A stretch of DNA of 64,000 bases from CADEED01 sp035765415 (GTDB taxonomy: Bacteria > Pseudomonadota > Gammaproteobacteria > Steroidobacterales > Steroidobacteraceae). The position numbers and the translations under genes are program-made. Location of the stretch: assembly GCA_035765415.1 (NCBI GenBank), contig DASTXR010000073.1:1-64000 (forward strand), in the 5' to 3' direction. Every line of letters starts with the position of its first letter. The stretch's first letter is position 1. The notes under the pieces are model-generated. The model did no database searches, had not been told where the DNA came from, and saw only the letters and a list, made by a program, of their open reading frames with translations. Positions 16,939-26,482 of the stretch are shown here, one piece after another.

Positions 16939-18213
16939 CTACCCTCGGCCGGTAGTCGGAGAGTGCCCACGGGGCTGGCCTCTTCCGGGGGCCTTTTCGG
17001 ACATATCTTCGGGGGGTTCGTCCGCGCCGCGCGCCTCCGGAAGCGCGCTGCCGCGGCGCACCGCCAGGTTGCCGAACCGCTCGCGGATCAGGTCCACGGC
17101 GGCATCCAGTGCCGTGGCCCCGGTGTTCGCGGTTCCGGGCGCCGCGGGGGCCGCGAACAGGTCCATCTGGTCGGCGGCGTGCAGGTGGTTCACGCCGACA
17201 CCTAACAACCGCACCTTCGCATGCGGCTGCTCGGCCAGCCACGCGTTGAGCAGCTCGGCGGCAATTTTTGCAATCGTGCGCGAATCGGTGGTGGATGGCT
17301 CGAACCGCTTCTGGCGCGTGAACGTGGTGAAGTCGTCACGCCGGATCTTGACCGCCACGCAGCCGGTCGCGAGATTCTGCGCGCGCATGCGGGTGCCGGC
17401 GCGGTCGGCGAGCCGCAGCACCTCCGAATGCATCCGCGAGTGATCGGCGAGGTCGGTGAAGAAGGTCTCTTCGGCGCTGATCGATTTCTCGTCCCACTCA
17501 GACATCACCGGCCGCTCGTCGATGCCCGACGCGCGCTCGCGCATGCGCTGCGAGTCGCGGCCGAAGATCGGCCAGAGCACCGCGTCGGGCGCGGTGCGCA
17601 GCTGGCCGAAAGTGGCGAGACCGGCGGCCTCGACGCGTTCGCCGAGCTTCCGGCCGAGCCCGGGCAGGCGGCGCACCGAGAGCGGATCCAGCACCGAGCG
17701 CATGTTGCCGGCATGGATCACGGTGAGACCGTCGGGCTTCTCGAGATCGGAAGCGATTTTCGCGACCAGCTTGTTAGGCGCGACGCCCACCGACGCCGCG
17801 AGCTGTGTTTCGGCGCGAATCCGCTGCTTGATGCCGCGCGCGATGCTCACCGGGTCGCCCTTGAGCGCGAGGCTGGCGGTGACGTCGAGGAATGCTTCGT
17901 CCAGCGAGAGCCCCTCGACCACCGGCGTGTATTCGTGAAAGACCGCGAACACCTGGTGCGACACCTCGCGGTACACCGACATGCGCGGCTTGACGCAGAT
18001 GGCATGCGGGCAGCGTCGCAGCGCCTCGCGGATCGGCATGGCCGAGCGCACGCCGAACTTGCGGACTTCGTAGCTGGCGGCGGCGACCACGCCGCGATTG
18101 CTGGTGCCGCCGACGATGAGCGGCTGGCCGCGCAATTCAGGCCGGTCGCGCTGCTCGACCGACGCGTAGAACGCGTCCATGTCGACATGCAGGATGGCGC
18201 GCGGAGAACTCAT
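16939..18213 (-). CDS. dinB: DNA polymerase IV (Y family)
   Basis: This 424-residue translesion polymerase begins with the metal-binding HVDMDAFYASVEQ (D11, D13). The second catalytic motif SLDEAFLDV lies near residue 105. The thumb helix-hairpin-helix (RRLPGLGRKLGERVEAAGL) and the little-finger domain follow. It is somewhat longer than E. coli DinB (about 350) because of a low-complexity tail rich in Pro, Arg and Gly after residue 395. It extends DNA past lesions in the cytoplasm with low fidelity. No SOS box was recognised upstream. The ATG at 18213 gives the normal N-terminus. Confidence 0.95.
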   Translation of the reverse strand: MSSPRAILHVDMDAFYASVEQRDRPELRGQPLIVGGTSNRGVVAAASYEVRKFGVRSAMPIREALRRCPHAICVKPRMSVYREVSHQVFAVFHEYTPVVEGLSLDEAFLDVTASLALKGDPVSIARGIKQRIRAETQLAASVGVAPNKLVAKIASDLEKPDGLTVIHAGNMRSVLDPLSVRRLPGLGRKLGERVEAAGLATFGQLRTAPDAVLWPIFGRDSQRMRERASGIDERPVMSEWDEKSISAEETFFTDLADHSRMHSEVLRLADRAGTRMRAQNLATGCVAVKIRRDDFTTFTRQKRFEPSTTDSRTIAKIAAELLNAWLAEQPHAKVRLLGVGVNHLHAADQMDLFAAPAAPGTANTGATALDAAVDLIRERFGNLAVRRGSALPEARGADEPPEDMSEKAPGRGQPRGHSPTTGRG

Positions 18214-18222
18214 GGCGCCGTT

Positions 18223-19152
18223 TTACAACGTTCGGGTCAGCCAGTGCAGCAGATTCAGCGTGAAGCGGAAATTCTGCTCCGCGCCGGGGGCGTTCATGCC
18301 CATGGGTTGCCGGTTCGGGCCGGAGAGCTGCGCCGAAAACATCGCCGCCTCGCCGAAGAAGGCCACGCGCCCCTTGCCGGCATCCTGGACCGCGGCCTGC
18401 AGCCAGCCTTCGATGGGGACGCGGCGCGTATCGGCAGCGAACTCCCAGGCCTTCTGGGGCATGAGGCTCACGTAGCCGGCGGGAATCACGATGAGCGGTT
18501 CGGCGCGCGGCGCGCGAAACGCCTGGCCCGTGAACGTCCGTATGCTGCTCACGGATTCCTGCGCATTGCGCCCGCGAACGATGACGTGGTCGCGCAGCGT
18601 GCGATCGGCGGTACGGAAAATGTCCGGGTCGCGGCTCTGGGGATCGCGCATGGCAAACCCGTCCATGAACTCGACCTCGAATGCCGCGGCCAGTTTTGCG
18701 GCCGCGCCGGCGAGCGGCATGTGATCCGCGATGAGCAGCAACGCGCCGCCTTTCCCGACCCAGCGGTGCACCGCGGCGATTTCCGCATCCGTGAACGCCG
18801 ATGGCGTGGGATAGGGATATTGATCCCACTCGTCGTCGCTGGGCTGAGCGTTCGAGATCACGAGCACCGCGCATCGTTTCAGCGCGCCCTTGTCGAAAGC
18901 CGAAGTGTTCGGCACGACCTGGAACCCGTCCTGTCGCAACAGTTCGCCGAATGCCCAGAACCTTTCCGCCAGCGTGTGGAAGTTGTGGTGGGCCTCGTCC
19001 AGGCAAACTACCGGGCCCGACCCGCGCGCGTATTCCGCGCGCGCGATGGCGGGTCGGAAGTCGCGGTCGGGCACCTGCTGCGCTTGCGCCTGCGCGGCCG
19101 CGAGCAGCGCCAGCGCGGCCGCACGGCCGGCTGTTCGCCAGGTCAGCGGCAT
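18223..19152 (-). CDS. Exported DUF4350-type protein
   Basis: This 309-residue protein has a signal peptide ending around AQAQA, followed by a fold resembling the glutamine-amidotransferase-like DUF4350 group. The segments VVCLDEAHHNFHT, AVLVISNAQ, and IAAVHRWVGKGGALLLIADHMPL are typical. No clear nucleophilic cysteine is seen, so catalysis is doubtful. It is four bases downstream of the DUF4399 gene, and both proteins are exported, so they are probably expressed together. Binding of a sugar or envelope component is possible but not shown. Confidence 0.7.
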   Translation of the reverse strand: MPLTWRTAGRAAALALLAAAQAQAQQVPDRDFRPAIARAEYARGSGPVVCLDEAHHNFHTLAERFWAFGELLRQDGFQVVPNTSAFDKGALKRCAVLVISNAQPSDDEWDQYPYPTPSAFTDAEIAAVHRWVGKGGALLLIADHMPLAGAAAKLAAAFEVEFMDGFAMRDPQSRDPDIFRTADRTLRDHVIVRGRNAQESVSSIRTFTGQAFRAPRAEPLIVIPAGYVSLMPQKAWEFAADTRRVPIEGWLQAAVQDAGKGRVAFFGEAAMFSAQLSGPNRQPMGMNAPGAEQNFRFTLNLLHWLTRTL

Positions 19153-19156
19153 TCCA

Positions 19157-19594
19157 TTACTCGACGGTGATCGTGACTTTCTTGGAGATGACGGCCGGAT
19201 CGTGCGGCGTGTGCAGCGAATCGGCCAGCAGCAACTGCAGCGTGTGTTTGCCGGGCGGCAGTGTCAGCGTGGTCTCGGTCTGGCCCTTGCCGAAGTGCAC
19301 GTTGCGTTCATCGGCGGGCAGCGGCAGCGCCAGGTTGGTGGGCGCCTCGGTGTCGATGAGCAGGTGATGGTGGCCGGTGTTGTCGAACTTGATGCCCGCG
19401 GGTGCGACACCCATGCCTTTCAATCCGAACACCACGGTCACCGGCCCTTTCACCTTCGCGCCGTCTTTGGGCGAAACGATGTAGACCTCGGCGCCCGCGG
19501 GCGACGGGCTGCGATCCGCGGCGAGGGCGGCGCCGTTGGCGGCGAGCGTGAGTGCGGTGGCGAGCGCGAGACGTGGCAGGAATCGGATTTTCAT
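19157..19594 (-). CDS. Exported DUF4399 protein
   Basis: This 145-residue protein has a signal peptide (cleavage near ALA-ADR) and one DUF4399 domain. Landmarks are VYIVSPKDGAKVKGP, the histidine cluster GHHHLLID and LPPGKHTLQLLLAD. The domain looks like a small beta-sandwich, possibly metal-binding through the histidines. It is immediately upstream of the DUF4350 gene on the same strand. The function is unknown. Confidence 0.85.
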   Translation of the reverse strand: MKIRFLPRLALATALTLAANGAALAADRSPSPAGAEVYIVSPKDGAKVKGPVTVVFGLKGMGVAPAGIKFDNTGHHHLLIDTEAPTNLALPLPADERNVHFGKGQTETTLTLPPGKHTLQLLLADSLHTPHDPAVISKKVTITVE

Positions 19595-19663
19595 CGGAGG
19601 CCTCCGTGGCGTGGGGCTGCAACTTAGACCCGCGGCAACCAGCCGCGCAAGCGGTCCGGGGAT

Positions 19664-20722
19664 CTATCCCAGGGAGATGGCGCTGTACAACGCGAGCAGC
19701 ACCAGCACCATCACCGCCGCTGAAATATACGACAGGCCGATCGTGAGGTATTTCGCGAACGTGAGAGCCCGGCCCTGGCCGTAGTAGTTGCGCATGCCGC
19801 GGAACAGGTACCAGGCCATGTAGACCCACGCGGCAAACTTGACGATCCCGAGGTGATCGCCCACGCGGGGAATCAGCTCCAGCAACGCGATCAGCGTGAG
19901 CACCAGGAACACAAAGGCGTGGTTGTGAATCAGGAACAGCAGGTGTTCCACGTAGTAGCGCTTCGGCCGCCAGTACAGGGGTTTCATGGAGAGCGCGAGC
20001 AGCGGCAGGAACAGGAACATGGCGCGCGGGATGTTGTGCGCCACGGTCTTGGCGAGTTCCCGGCCATCATCCACGGCAATTTTGGCGCAGGCGGAGTGGA
20101 GCTTGGCGTAGTTCTGGTTGGCGTTCGGATCGGGCTTGCTGAATTCGGCGCAGAAGTCGGTCATCACGTTCTTGGAGGCGAGCCCGTCGCGCGGTTTCGC
20201 CACGGTTTCGCCGGACTCCAGCGCGAGCTTCTCCCGGTCGGCCTGCTCCCTGAGCCTGGATGCCGCCATCCTGAGCTCCTCGCTACCGGGCCCCGTCTCC
20301 TCTTCAAGGGCCTCGGCCGCCTCGTACATGTTCTCGATGCGCTCGGCGGTGGCATCTTCGTCGACATCGATCGCGACTCCCTCAGGCGTTCCCACGACCA
20401 GGAAGAACACGACGCTGATCACGAGATACAGGCGGAACGGCGGCAGGTAACTCACGCGTTTGCCGCGGAAAAACTCCCGCGTGAGAAAGCCGGGGCGCGC
20501 GAGCAGGTACCAGAGCGTGCGCCACAGCCGCGAATCCGCGTGCGAGATGCTCTCGAAAGCCTCGCCGGCGAAATGCGCCACGGTGTGGATGTGCGGCTCG
20601 TGCCGCTGCCCGCAGGCCGAGCAGTATTCGCCGTCGAGGCTGGCGTGGCAGTTGGCGCACACCAGCGTCAGTGGCTGGGGCGGCTCGGGCGGGCTAACTA
20701 CCGGAACGGGAGGCGAGCTCAT
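19664..20722 (-). CDS. DUF3667 membrane protein with N-terminal zinc ribbon
   Basis: The 352-residue protein begins with a zinc ribbon (C22, C25, C34, C37). The DUF3667 signature around SRLWRTLWYLLARPGFLTREFFRGKRVSYL comes next. A first membrane helix follows near residue 105-120, then a soluble loop of about 120 residues, and at least four hydrophobic helices fill the C-terminal third. Proteins of this kind sit in the inner membrane and have no assigned function. It starts 10 bases after the stop codon of the fadE gene and may be co-transcribed with it. Confidence 0.85.
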   Translation of the reverse strand: MSSPPVPVVSPPEPPQPLTLVCANCHASLDGEYCSACGQRHEPHIHTVAHFAGEAFESISHADSRLWRTLWYLLARPGFLTREFFRGKRVSYLPPFRLYLVISVVFFLVVGTPEGVAIDVDEDATAERIENMYEAAEALEEETGPGSEELRMAASRLREQADREKLALESGETVAKPRDGLASKNVMTDFCAEFSKPDPNANQNYAKLHSACAKIAVDDGRELAKTVAHNIPRAMFLFLPLLALSMKPLYWRPKRYYVEHLLFLIHNHAFVFLVLTLIALLELIPRVGDHLGIVKFAAWVYMAWYLFRGMRNYYGQGRALTFAKYLTIGLSYISAAVMVLVLLALYSAISLG

Positions 20723-20732
20723 CGTCTCCCGT

Positions 20733-23291
20733 TCACGCGACCTGGCCGGAAGGAAACATTTCGCTGACGCTGCCGGAGGGGGCGTCCGCGGACGGCGAAG
20801 CCTGCGCCGCCAGCTCGTGCGATTCGAAGTCGTCGACGCTGATCAGCTCCATGATCTTGCGGTCGTAGTCGCGCAGCATCGCCGCCTCGGTGTCGGAGAT
20901 GATGCCCTGCTGCAGCGCCTGGGTGATCTGCCCGGGCACGTCGAGCGCGGTCACCTTGCCGGTTTTCACGCCGTCGACGCGGATGCGTTTCTCGATGGGC
21001 TCGGCGGTCTGCGAAAGCACCAGCGCTTCCTGCAGCAGGCCGAGCGGATTGCCGGGCTCGAGCGTGCGGTAGACGAAGCGGCAGAGGCGATCGCGGACTT
21101 CGCTGGGGGCGAGCACCGCGTCGGCGAGCTTTCTGCCGAGCCGGTCGCTGGGCGCCGAATAGGCGCGGCCGCCCGGGAAGATGAGCGCGCGCATGACCCA
21201 GCCGAGGAAGCGATTGGGGAAGTTGCGCAGGAAGTCATGAAGCTGTTCCTGCGCCTTGTAGAGCTGGTTGCGGCACGCCCATTCGACCACCGGCAGGTCG
21301 TCGGCGGGCCGGCCCTGGTTTTCGTGATGCTTGAGCACCATGGACGCGAGGTACATCGCCGACAGCACGTCGCCCAGCCGCGCGGAGAGGTTTTCCTTCT
21401 TCTTGAGATAGCCGCCGAGCGTCAGCATGGCGACGTCGACCGCGAAGGCGAACGAAGCCGAGAAACGCACGATGTGCTGGTAGTAGCGCCGCGTGTCGCC
21501 CACCTCGGGCACATGCGTGAAGCGCGCATGCGTGAGCGCCATCACGAACGAGCGCACCGCGTTGCTGATGGTGAAGCCGATGTGGCCGAACAGCGCTGAG
21601 TCGAAGTCGTCGACACCCTGCTTGCGGTCCGGATTGCGCGCCGCGTTCATTTCCTTGAGCACGAACGGATGGCAACGCACCGCGCCCTGGCCGAAGATGA
21701 TGAGCGAGCGGGTGAGGATGTTGGCGCCTTCGACCGTGATGGCCACCGGCACCACCTGGTAGCTGCGGCCGAGGTAGTTGCGAGGGCCTAACTGGATGCC
21801 CTTGCCGCCGTGCACGTCCATCGCGTCGTTGGCCACCTGCCGGCCCATCTCGGTGACGTGATACTTGAGCATGGCCGAGGGCACCGACGGTTTCTCACCG
21901 CCATCGATGGCGCCCGCGGTCACCGAGCGCGCCGCGTCCATGGTGTAGGTATAGCCGACCATGCGCGCGATGACCGCTTCGACGCCTTCGAACTTGCCCA
22001 CCGACATGTTGAACTGGCGGCGGATGCGCGTGTACGCGCCCGAGGCGAATACGCCGGCCTTGGCGCCGCCGGTGGCATTGGAAGGCAGCGAGATGCAACG
22101 GCCGACCGACAGCTGCTCGACCAGCATGCGCCAGCCCTGGCCCGCCATCTTCGGCCCGCCGATGATGGTGTCGAGCGGGACGAACACGTCCTTGCCCGAC
22201 AGCGGGCCATTCTGGAAAGGCACGTTGAGCGGAAAGTGGCGCCGGCCGATGCTGAGGCCCGGCGTGGCGCGCGGGATCAGCGCGCAGGTGATGCCGTAGT
22301 CCACCTTGTCGTCGCCTAACAACTTGTCCGGATCGTAGAGGCGGAACGCGAGGCCGACCACGGTCGCGATCGGCGCGAGAGTGATGTAGCGCTTGGAGAA
22401 GTTGAGTTTGAGCCCGACGATTTCCTTGCCCTGGTAAACGCCCTTGCAGACGATGCCGGTGTCCGGAAGCGACGCAGCGTCGGAACCGGCGCGCGGATGG
22501 GTCAGCGCGAAGCACGGAACTTCCTCGCCGCGCGCCAGGCGCGGCAGGTAGTGGTTCTTCTGCTCATCGGTGCCGTAGTGATTCAGCAGCTCGGCCGGCC
22601 CCAGGGAATTTGGCACCGCGGTGGTGGCGGCCAGCAGGCCCGCGCGGCTCGAGAGTTTCACGAGCACGCAGGAATGCGCATACGCGGAGAACTCGAGGCC
22701 GCCGTATTTCTTCGGGATGATCATCGCGAAGAAACCCTTGTGCTTGAGGTAGTCCCACACCTTGGGCGGCATGTCGCCACGTTTGTGCGTGACGTCCCAG
22801 TCGTCGTACATGCGGCATAGTTCTTCGCAGGGACCGTCGATGAACGCCTGTTCCTCGGCGGTGAGCTGCGGCGCCTTGCTGGCCAGCAATTTTTCGAACC
22901 TGGGTTTGCCGGTGAACAGTTCGCCGTCCCACCAGACCGTGCCGGCCTCGAGCGCTTCCTTCTCCGTCTGCGACATGGAAGGCAGCATGCGCATGTACGC
23001 CTTGAGGAACGGCCGCGAGATGATGGCCTTGCGCAGCGGACGCAGGTTGAACAGCCAGAGCGCGGCGAGCAGCACCCACAGGAAACCTTTCCAGATGCCG
23101 GCGGGAGGCGCGATGTAGGTGTAGCCCGCCAGCAGCAGCGTGAACACCACCGTGAAGGCGATGAGCGGCAGGCGTTTGTACGCCATGAACACGATCGCGC
23201 CGATGAACAGCAGCGTGAAGCCCGTGCCCACCTTGGCCACGTAGGTGGCGCCGGCGATCAGGGTAAGGATGACAAGGATTGCGCCGAGCAT
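20733..23291 (-). CDS. fadE: Acyl-CoA dehydrogenase, FadE type, membrane-anchored
   Basis: At 852 residues this matches the large FadE class, twice the size of ordinary acyl-CoA dehydrogenases. Three hydrophobic helices in the first 90 residues anchor it to the inner membrane. ALTHPRAGSDAAS (flavin/substrate loop) and the C-terminal FadE extension, including FPNRFLGWVMRALIFPGG, are visible. It catalyses the first step of fatty acid beta-oxidation. I chose the ATG at 23291 (MLGAILVILTL) because it gives the family N-terminus. The in-frame extension to 23435 overlaps the divergent promoter region and is rich in Arg and Cys. Confidence 0.93.
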   Translation of the reverse strand: MLGAILVILTLIAGATYVAKVGTGFTLLFIGAIVFMAYKRLPLIAFTVVFTLLLAGYTYIAPPAGIWKGFLWVLLAALWLFNLRPLRKAIISRPFLKAYMRMLPSMSQTEKEALEAGTVWWDGELFTGKPRFEKLLASKAPQLTAEEQAFIDGPCEELCRMYDDWDVTHKRGDMPPKVWDYLKHKGFFAMIIPKKYGGLEFSAYAHSCVLVKLSSRAGLLAATTAVPNSLGPAELLNHYGTDEQKNHYLPRLARGEEVPCFALTHPRAGSDAASLPDTGIVCKGVYQGKEIVGLKLNFSKRYITLAPIATVVGLAFRLYDPDKLLGDDKVDYGITCALIPRATPGLSIGRRHFPLNVPFQNGPLSGKDVFVPLDTIIGGPKMAGQGWRMLVEQLSVGRCISLPSNATGGAKAGVFASGAYTRIRRQFNMSVGKFEGVEAVIARMVGYTYTMDAARSVTAGAIDGGEKPSVPSAMLKYHVTEMGRQVANDAMDVHGGKGIQLGPRNYLGRSYQVVPVAITVEGANILTRSLIIFGQGAVRCHPFVLKEMNAARNPDRKQGVDDFDSALFGHIGFTISNAVRSFVMALTHARFTHVPEVGDTRRYYQHIVRFSASFAFAVDVAMLTLGGYLKKKENLSARLGDVLSAMYLASMVLKHHENQGRPADDLPVVEWACRNQLYKAQEQLHDFLRNFPNRFLGWVMRALIFPGGRAYSAPSDRLGRKLADAVLAPSEVRDRLCRFVYRTLEPGNPLGLLQEALVLSQTAEPIEKRIRVDGVKTGKVTALDVPGQITQALQQGIISDTEAAMLRDYDRKIMELISVDDFESHELAAQASPSADAPSGSVSEMFPSGQVA

Positions 23292-23410
23292 AGGAAGCCC
23301 CTCGATTCGCGATGGCGAAACTATAGTCGTTTCCGCATCGCACCGCGCGGAGCCGACGCGCCTTATGTCTTCCCTTGGGACGCGGGTACGGCAGGCGTAA
23401 CAATAGCGGC

Positions 23411-24166
23411 ATGACCAATGCCGGATTTTTCGCAACGGTAGCGCGCGAGTACGCGAGCTTCAGGCCCGGTTATCCGGCGGATCTGTTCACATGGCTCGCG
23501 CGCGTTTCGCCCGCGCGGGATTCCGTCTGGGATTGCGGGTGCGGCAGTGGCCAGGCGAGCGTCGCGCTCGCGGGCCATTTTTCGGCGGTGCATGCCACCG
23601 ACGTGTCGCCCGAACAGATAGCCGCCGCGAAGCCCGATCCGCGCGTGCGTTATTCGCTCGCACCCGCCGAGCGCTGCGGCCTTCCCGACCGGTCAGTGGA
23701 TCTGGTGACCGTTGCCCAGGCGCTGCACTGGTTCGACGTGGAGGCTTTTTATGCCGAGGCGATGCGCGTTGCGCGACCCGGCGCGCTGCTGGCCGTATGG
23801 AACTACCCGCGGCCGCAGTTCGAGGATGCCGAGCTCGACCGCCGTTTCTTCGCTTTCTATTCGCAGGTGGTCGGGCCCTACTGGCCGCCGGAACGCCGGC
23901 ATGTCGAGTCGTGGTACCGGACGCTGCCATTTCCCTTCGAGGAGATGGAAACGCCGGAATTCGGCCTCGAGCTCTCGTGGAACATCGAGCAGGTGGCGGG
24001 CTACGCGAGCAGCTGGTCCGCCTCGGTGCGTTATCGCAAGGCGCTGGGAACCGATCCCGTGCCGCTGCTGCGTGATTCGCTGGCGCCCGCGTGGCCGGCG
24101 GAAGCCGCGAGCGTACCGCTCCGGATGCCGATCGGCATCCGGGTCGGCAAGCTGGCGCGCAGGTAG
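23411..24166 (+). CDS. Class I SAM-dependent methyltransferase
   Basis: This 251-residue protein has the SAM-binding motif VWDCGCGSGQASVAL (about 40-54), the acidic position in ATDVSPEQ, and DLVTVAQALHWFDV typical of the methyltransf_11 group related to trans-aconitate/ubiquinone-type enzymes. The ATG at 23411 fits the family start (FATVAREYASFRPGYP). The substrate is unknown; WFDVEAFYAEAMRVARPGALLAVW is common to many orphans. It is divergent from fadE (119-bp gap) and its stop codon directly abuts that of mdh. Confidence 0.88.
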   Translation: MTNAGFFATVAREYASFRPGYPADLFTWLARVSPARDSVWDCGCGSGQASVALAGHFSAVHATDVSPEQIAAAKPDPRVRYSLAPAERCGLPDRSVDLVTVAQALHWFDVEAFYAEAMRVARPGALLAVWNYPRPQFEDAELDRRFFAFYSQVVGPYWPPERRHVESWYRTLPFPFEEMETPEFGLELSWNIEQVAGYASSWSASVRYRKALGTDPVPLLRDSLAPAWPAEAASVPLRMPIGIRVGKLARR

Positions 24167-25144
24167 TTAGATCAGCTCGCGGACGCCATCACGCTCTTCG
24201 CGCAGTTCCTTGTCGGTGGCATCCATGCGCTTGCGCGAGAAGTCGTCGACGGTGAGGCCCTGGACGATCTTGTAGTCGCCGTTGGCGCAGGTCACCGGGT
24301 AGGAATAGACCACGCCTTCGGCGATGCCATAACTGCCGTCCGACGGCACGGACATGCTGATGAAGTTGTCGGCGGCGGTGCCGAGATGCCAGTCGCGCAT
24401 GTGGTCGATGGCGGCCGACGCGGCCGAAGCCGCCGACGAAGCGCCGCGCGCCTTGATGATGGCGGCGCCACGCTGCTGCACGGTGGGGATGAAGGTGTCT
24501 TCGTACCACTTGCGGTCCACGAGCGAATGCGCGGGTTTTCCGTCGACCGTGCAGAAGTTGAGATCCGGATACTGCGTCGAGGAATGATTGCCCCAGATCA
24601 GCATCTTGCGGATCGTGGTCACGTGGCTGCCGGTACGCTCCGCCAACTGCGACACGGCGCGGTTGTGATCGAGGCGCGTCATCGCGGTGAAGTTGCGCGG
24701 GTTCAGGTCCCTGGCATTGGCGCGCGCGATCATGGCGTTGGTGTTGGCGGGATTGCCCACCACCAGCACGCGGATGTTGCGGTCCGCCACTTCGTTCATG
24801 GCCTTGCCCTGGGCCGAGAAGATCTGCGCGTTGGCCATCAGCAGGTCCTTGCGCTCCATGCCGGGGCCGCGCGGCCGTGCGCCGACCAGCAGGGCGGCGT
24901 GGCAGTCCTTGAACGCGACGCGCGCATCGTCCGTGGCGACGATCTTGTTGAGCGTGGGGAACGCGCAGTCGTTGAGCTCCATCACCACACCCGCGAGCTG
25001 CGGCAGGGCCGGCGTGACCTCGAGCAGGTGCAGGTTGACGGGCGTGTCCGCCCCTAACATCTGTCCGGAAGCGACGCGGAAGGCCAGGGCATAGCCGATC
25101 TGGCCGGCTGCACCGGTGATGGCGACATTGACTGCGGGTTTCAT
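24167..25144 (-). CDS. mdh: Malate dehydrogenase
   Basis: The 325-residue enzyme oxidises malate to oxaloacetate with NAD+ in the citric acid cycle. The Rossmann loop is ITGAAGQIGYAL. The substrate arginines fall in GARPRGPGMERKDL and TRLDHNRA, and the catalytic histidine is in WGNHSSTQYPD. This is the cytosolic-type group with the TGAAGQI start rather than the E. coli type. Three start codons lie in a row (GTG 25150, ATG 25147, ATG 25144). I chose 25144 because GGAG then has a spacing of about five bases. Its stop codon abuts the convergent methyltransferase. Confidence 0.95.
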   Translation of the reverse strand: MKPAVNVAITGAAGQIGYALAFRVASGQMLGADTPVNLHLLEVTPALPQLAGVVMELNDCAFPTLNKIVATDDARVAFKDCHAALLVGARPRGPGMERKDLLMANAQIFSAQGKAMNEVADRNIRVLVVGNPANTNAMIARANARDLNPRNFTAMTRLDHNRAVSQLAERTGSHVTTIRKMLIWGNHSSTQYPDLNFCTVDGKPAHSLVDRKWYEDTFIPTVQQRGAAIIKARGASSAASAASAAIDHMRDWHLGTAADNFISMSVPSDGSYGIAEGVVYSYPVTCANGDYKIVQGLTVDDFSRKRMDATDKELREERDGVRELI

Positions 25145-25227
25145 CATCACTCCGGACGGCCGAAAAAACGGGGCCGGGATTCTAGCAGGAGAGCCCTGCC
25201 AGGGTGGCTCTGAGCCCGGACCTGGAG

Positions 25228-25830
25228 TCAGCGGTCGGGTGCGACCGCGTATGCGCGTTGCTGGCGCTTGAATTCCGCGTATTCCGCGTCGGCGGCGGCT
25301 GTGTTGCCGGTCTTGCGCAATCGCTCGATCTCCGCCATCCAGGCCTTGTTGTCGCGACGCCAGGCTGGAGCCTCGGCGGGACTGGCCGCGGCCGGCGAAT
25401 CCATGGCAGTGCCCGCCATGGTGCGTTCCCGGCTCGCGGCTTCCACGACGGCGCTGCGTGCGGGCGGCGGAGCGGGCGGCGCAATATCGGCCGCGGTGCT
25501 GCCCGACGCGGTCTCGACCTGGGGATAACCGACATCCTCGGACACGTTCTGCACCGTGACCTCGGGACGCGGCGCGTTCTTCGGCGGCATTCCCGCCTGG
25601 AAAATGACCGTGAAGGCGAGCACCAGCGTCGCCGCCAGCGCGAGAGGCACGGACCAGCGCGGGGCGCTGAACACCTTCATCGGTTCGTCGGACTTGATGG
25701 CCTCGCGAGCCTGGCGCAGCACCACGCGATCGATCTCGGCGGGCGGCTCGAACAGCTCGTCGCGCGTGCGCTCGAACACCGGCTTGCGCCTCTTCAGGAA
25801 TTCCTCGAAATCGTCGTCGGGGCCGGTCAT
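25228..25830 (-). CDS. Membrane-bound anti-sigma factor
   Basis: This 200-residue protein has a cytoplasmic N-terminus (about 1-58), one transmembrane helix (VPLALAATLVLAFTVIF) and an Ala/Pro-rich periplasmic part ending in a helical segment. Its ATG overlaps the sigma factor stop codon (TGATG). Together with the domain layout, this position is what marks it as the anti-sigma factor of the upstream ECF gene; no zinc HxxxCxxC motif is present. It would hold the sigma factor at the membrane until a signal arrives. Confidence 0.75.
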   Translation of the reverse strand: MTGPDDDFEEFLKRRKPVFERTRDELFEPPAEIDRVVLRQAREAIKSDEPMKVFSAPRWSVPLALAATLVLAFTVIFQAGMPPKNAPRPEVTVQNVSEDVGYPQVETASGSTAADIAPPAPPPARSAVVEAASRERTMAGTAMDSPAAASPAEAPAWRRDNKAWMAEIERLRKTGNTAAADAEYAEFKRQQRAYAVAPDR

Positions 25831-26465
25831 CACGCCTCCGCCACGGACAGCGCCGCTTTCAGCTTCGCGACCGCGTAACGCAGGCGGCTCTTCGCCGTTT
25901 CGGCGCCGACCCCGGTGACACGCGCGATTTCCTCCAGCGACAAATCCGATTCCTCGTGCAGTAGATAGACATCGCGCTGTTCCGTCGGCAGCGTCGCCAG
26001 CGCCGCGCGATAACGGCGCGTGGCTTCGTCGCGCGACAGCGCCGAATCGGGCTGCGATTCTTCCGCGGCCGGCAGCAGGTCCGCGGCATCGGCGTCCTCG
26101 ATTACCATGCCCGCGGGCCTGGCCTTCACGCGGCGACAGTGATCGATGAAACAGTTGTGCGCAAGCGTGAAGAGAAACGTGCGGAATTTCGCGCGCGGCT
26201 CGTAACGCGCGCGATTCACGATGACGCGGCTCCACACTTCCTGGAACAGATCGTTGGCGACTTCGCCGTCGCGCGCCTGGCGCGTGAGATAGCGATAGAG
26301 AGCGCCTCGATGACGTGAGTAGAGCGTCTCGAAAGCGCGCATCTCGCCGCGCGCGTAGGCGAGCATCAGCTGCGCGTCTTCGTCGTCACTCACGACCTCG
26401 ACTCTACGCGTGCGCGCAGGTCGCGCGAAGGGCACTGGTTCATCGTGAGTAGTGAGACCGTCCAT
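25830..26465 (-). CDS. ECF RNA polymerase sigma factor
   Basis: This 211-residue sigma-70 family protein has region 2 (AFETLYSRHRGALYRYLTRQ, DLFQEVWSRV) and region 4 (LPTEQRDVYLLHEESDLSLEEIA). It directs RNA polymerase to a stress or envelope regulon. The start is uncertain. ATG 26465 has no strong ribosome site. A GTG at 26486 overlaps the upstream small gene's stop codon as GTGA and would add seven residues by coupled translation. The next gene encodes its likely anti-sigma factor. Confidence 0.9.
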   Translation of the reverse strand: MDGLTTHDEPVPFARPARTRRVEVVSDDEDAQLMLAYARGEMRAFETLYSRHRGALYRYLTRQARDGEVANDLFQEVWSRVIVNRARYEPRAKFRTFLFTLAHNCFIDHCRRVKARPAGMVIEDADAADLLPAAEESQPDSALSRDEATRRYRAALATLPTEQRDVYLLHEESDLSLEEIARVTGVGAETAKSRLRYAVAKLKAALSVAEA

Positions 26466-26482
26466 CGTGATGGTGGCCGCGT

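Noticed and set aside
17221..19170. Long plus-strand open frame opposite dinB and the DUF4350 gene
   Set aside because: It crosses the boundary of two well-supported minus-strand genes and shows no domain.
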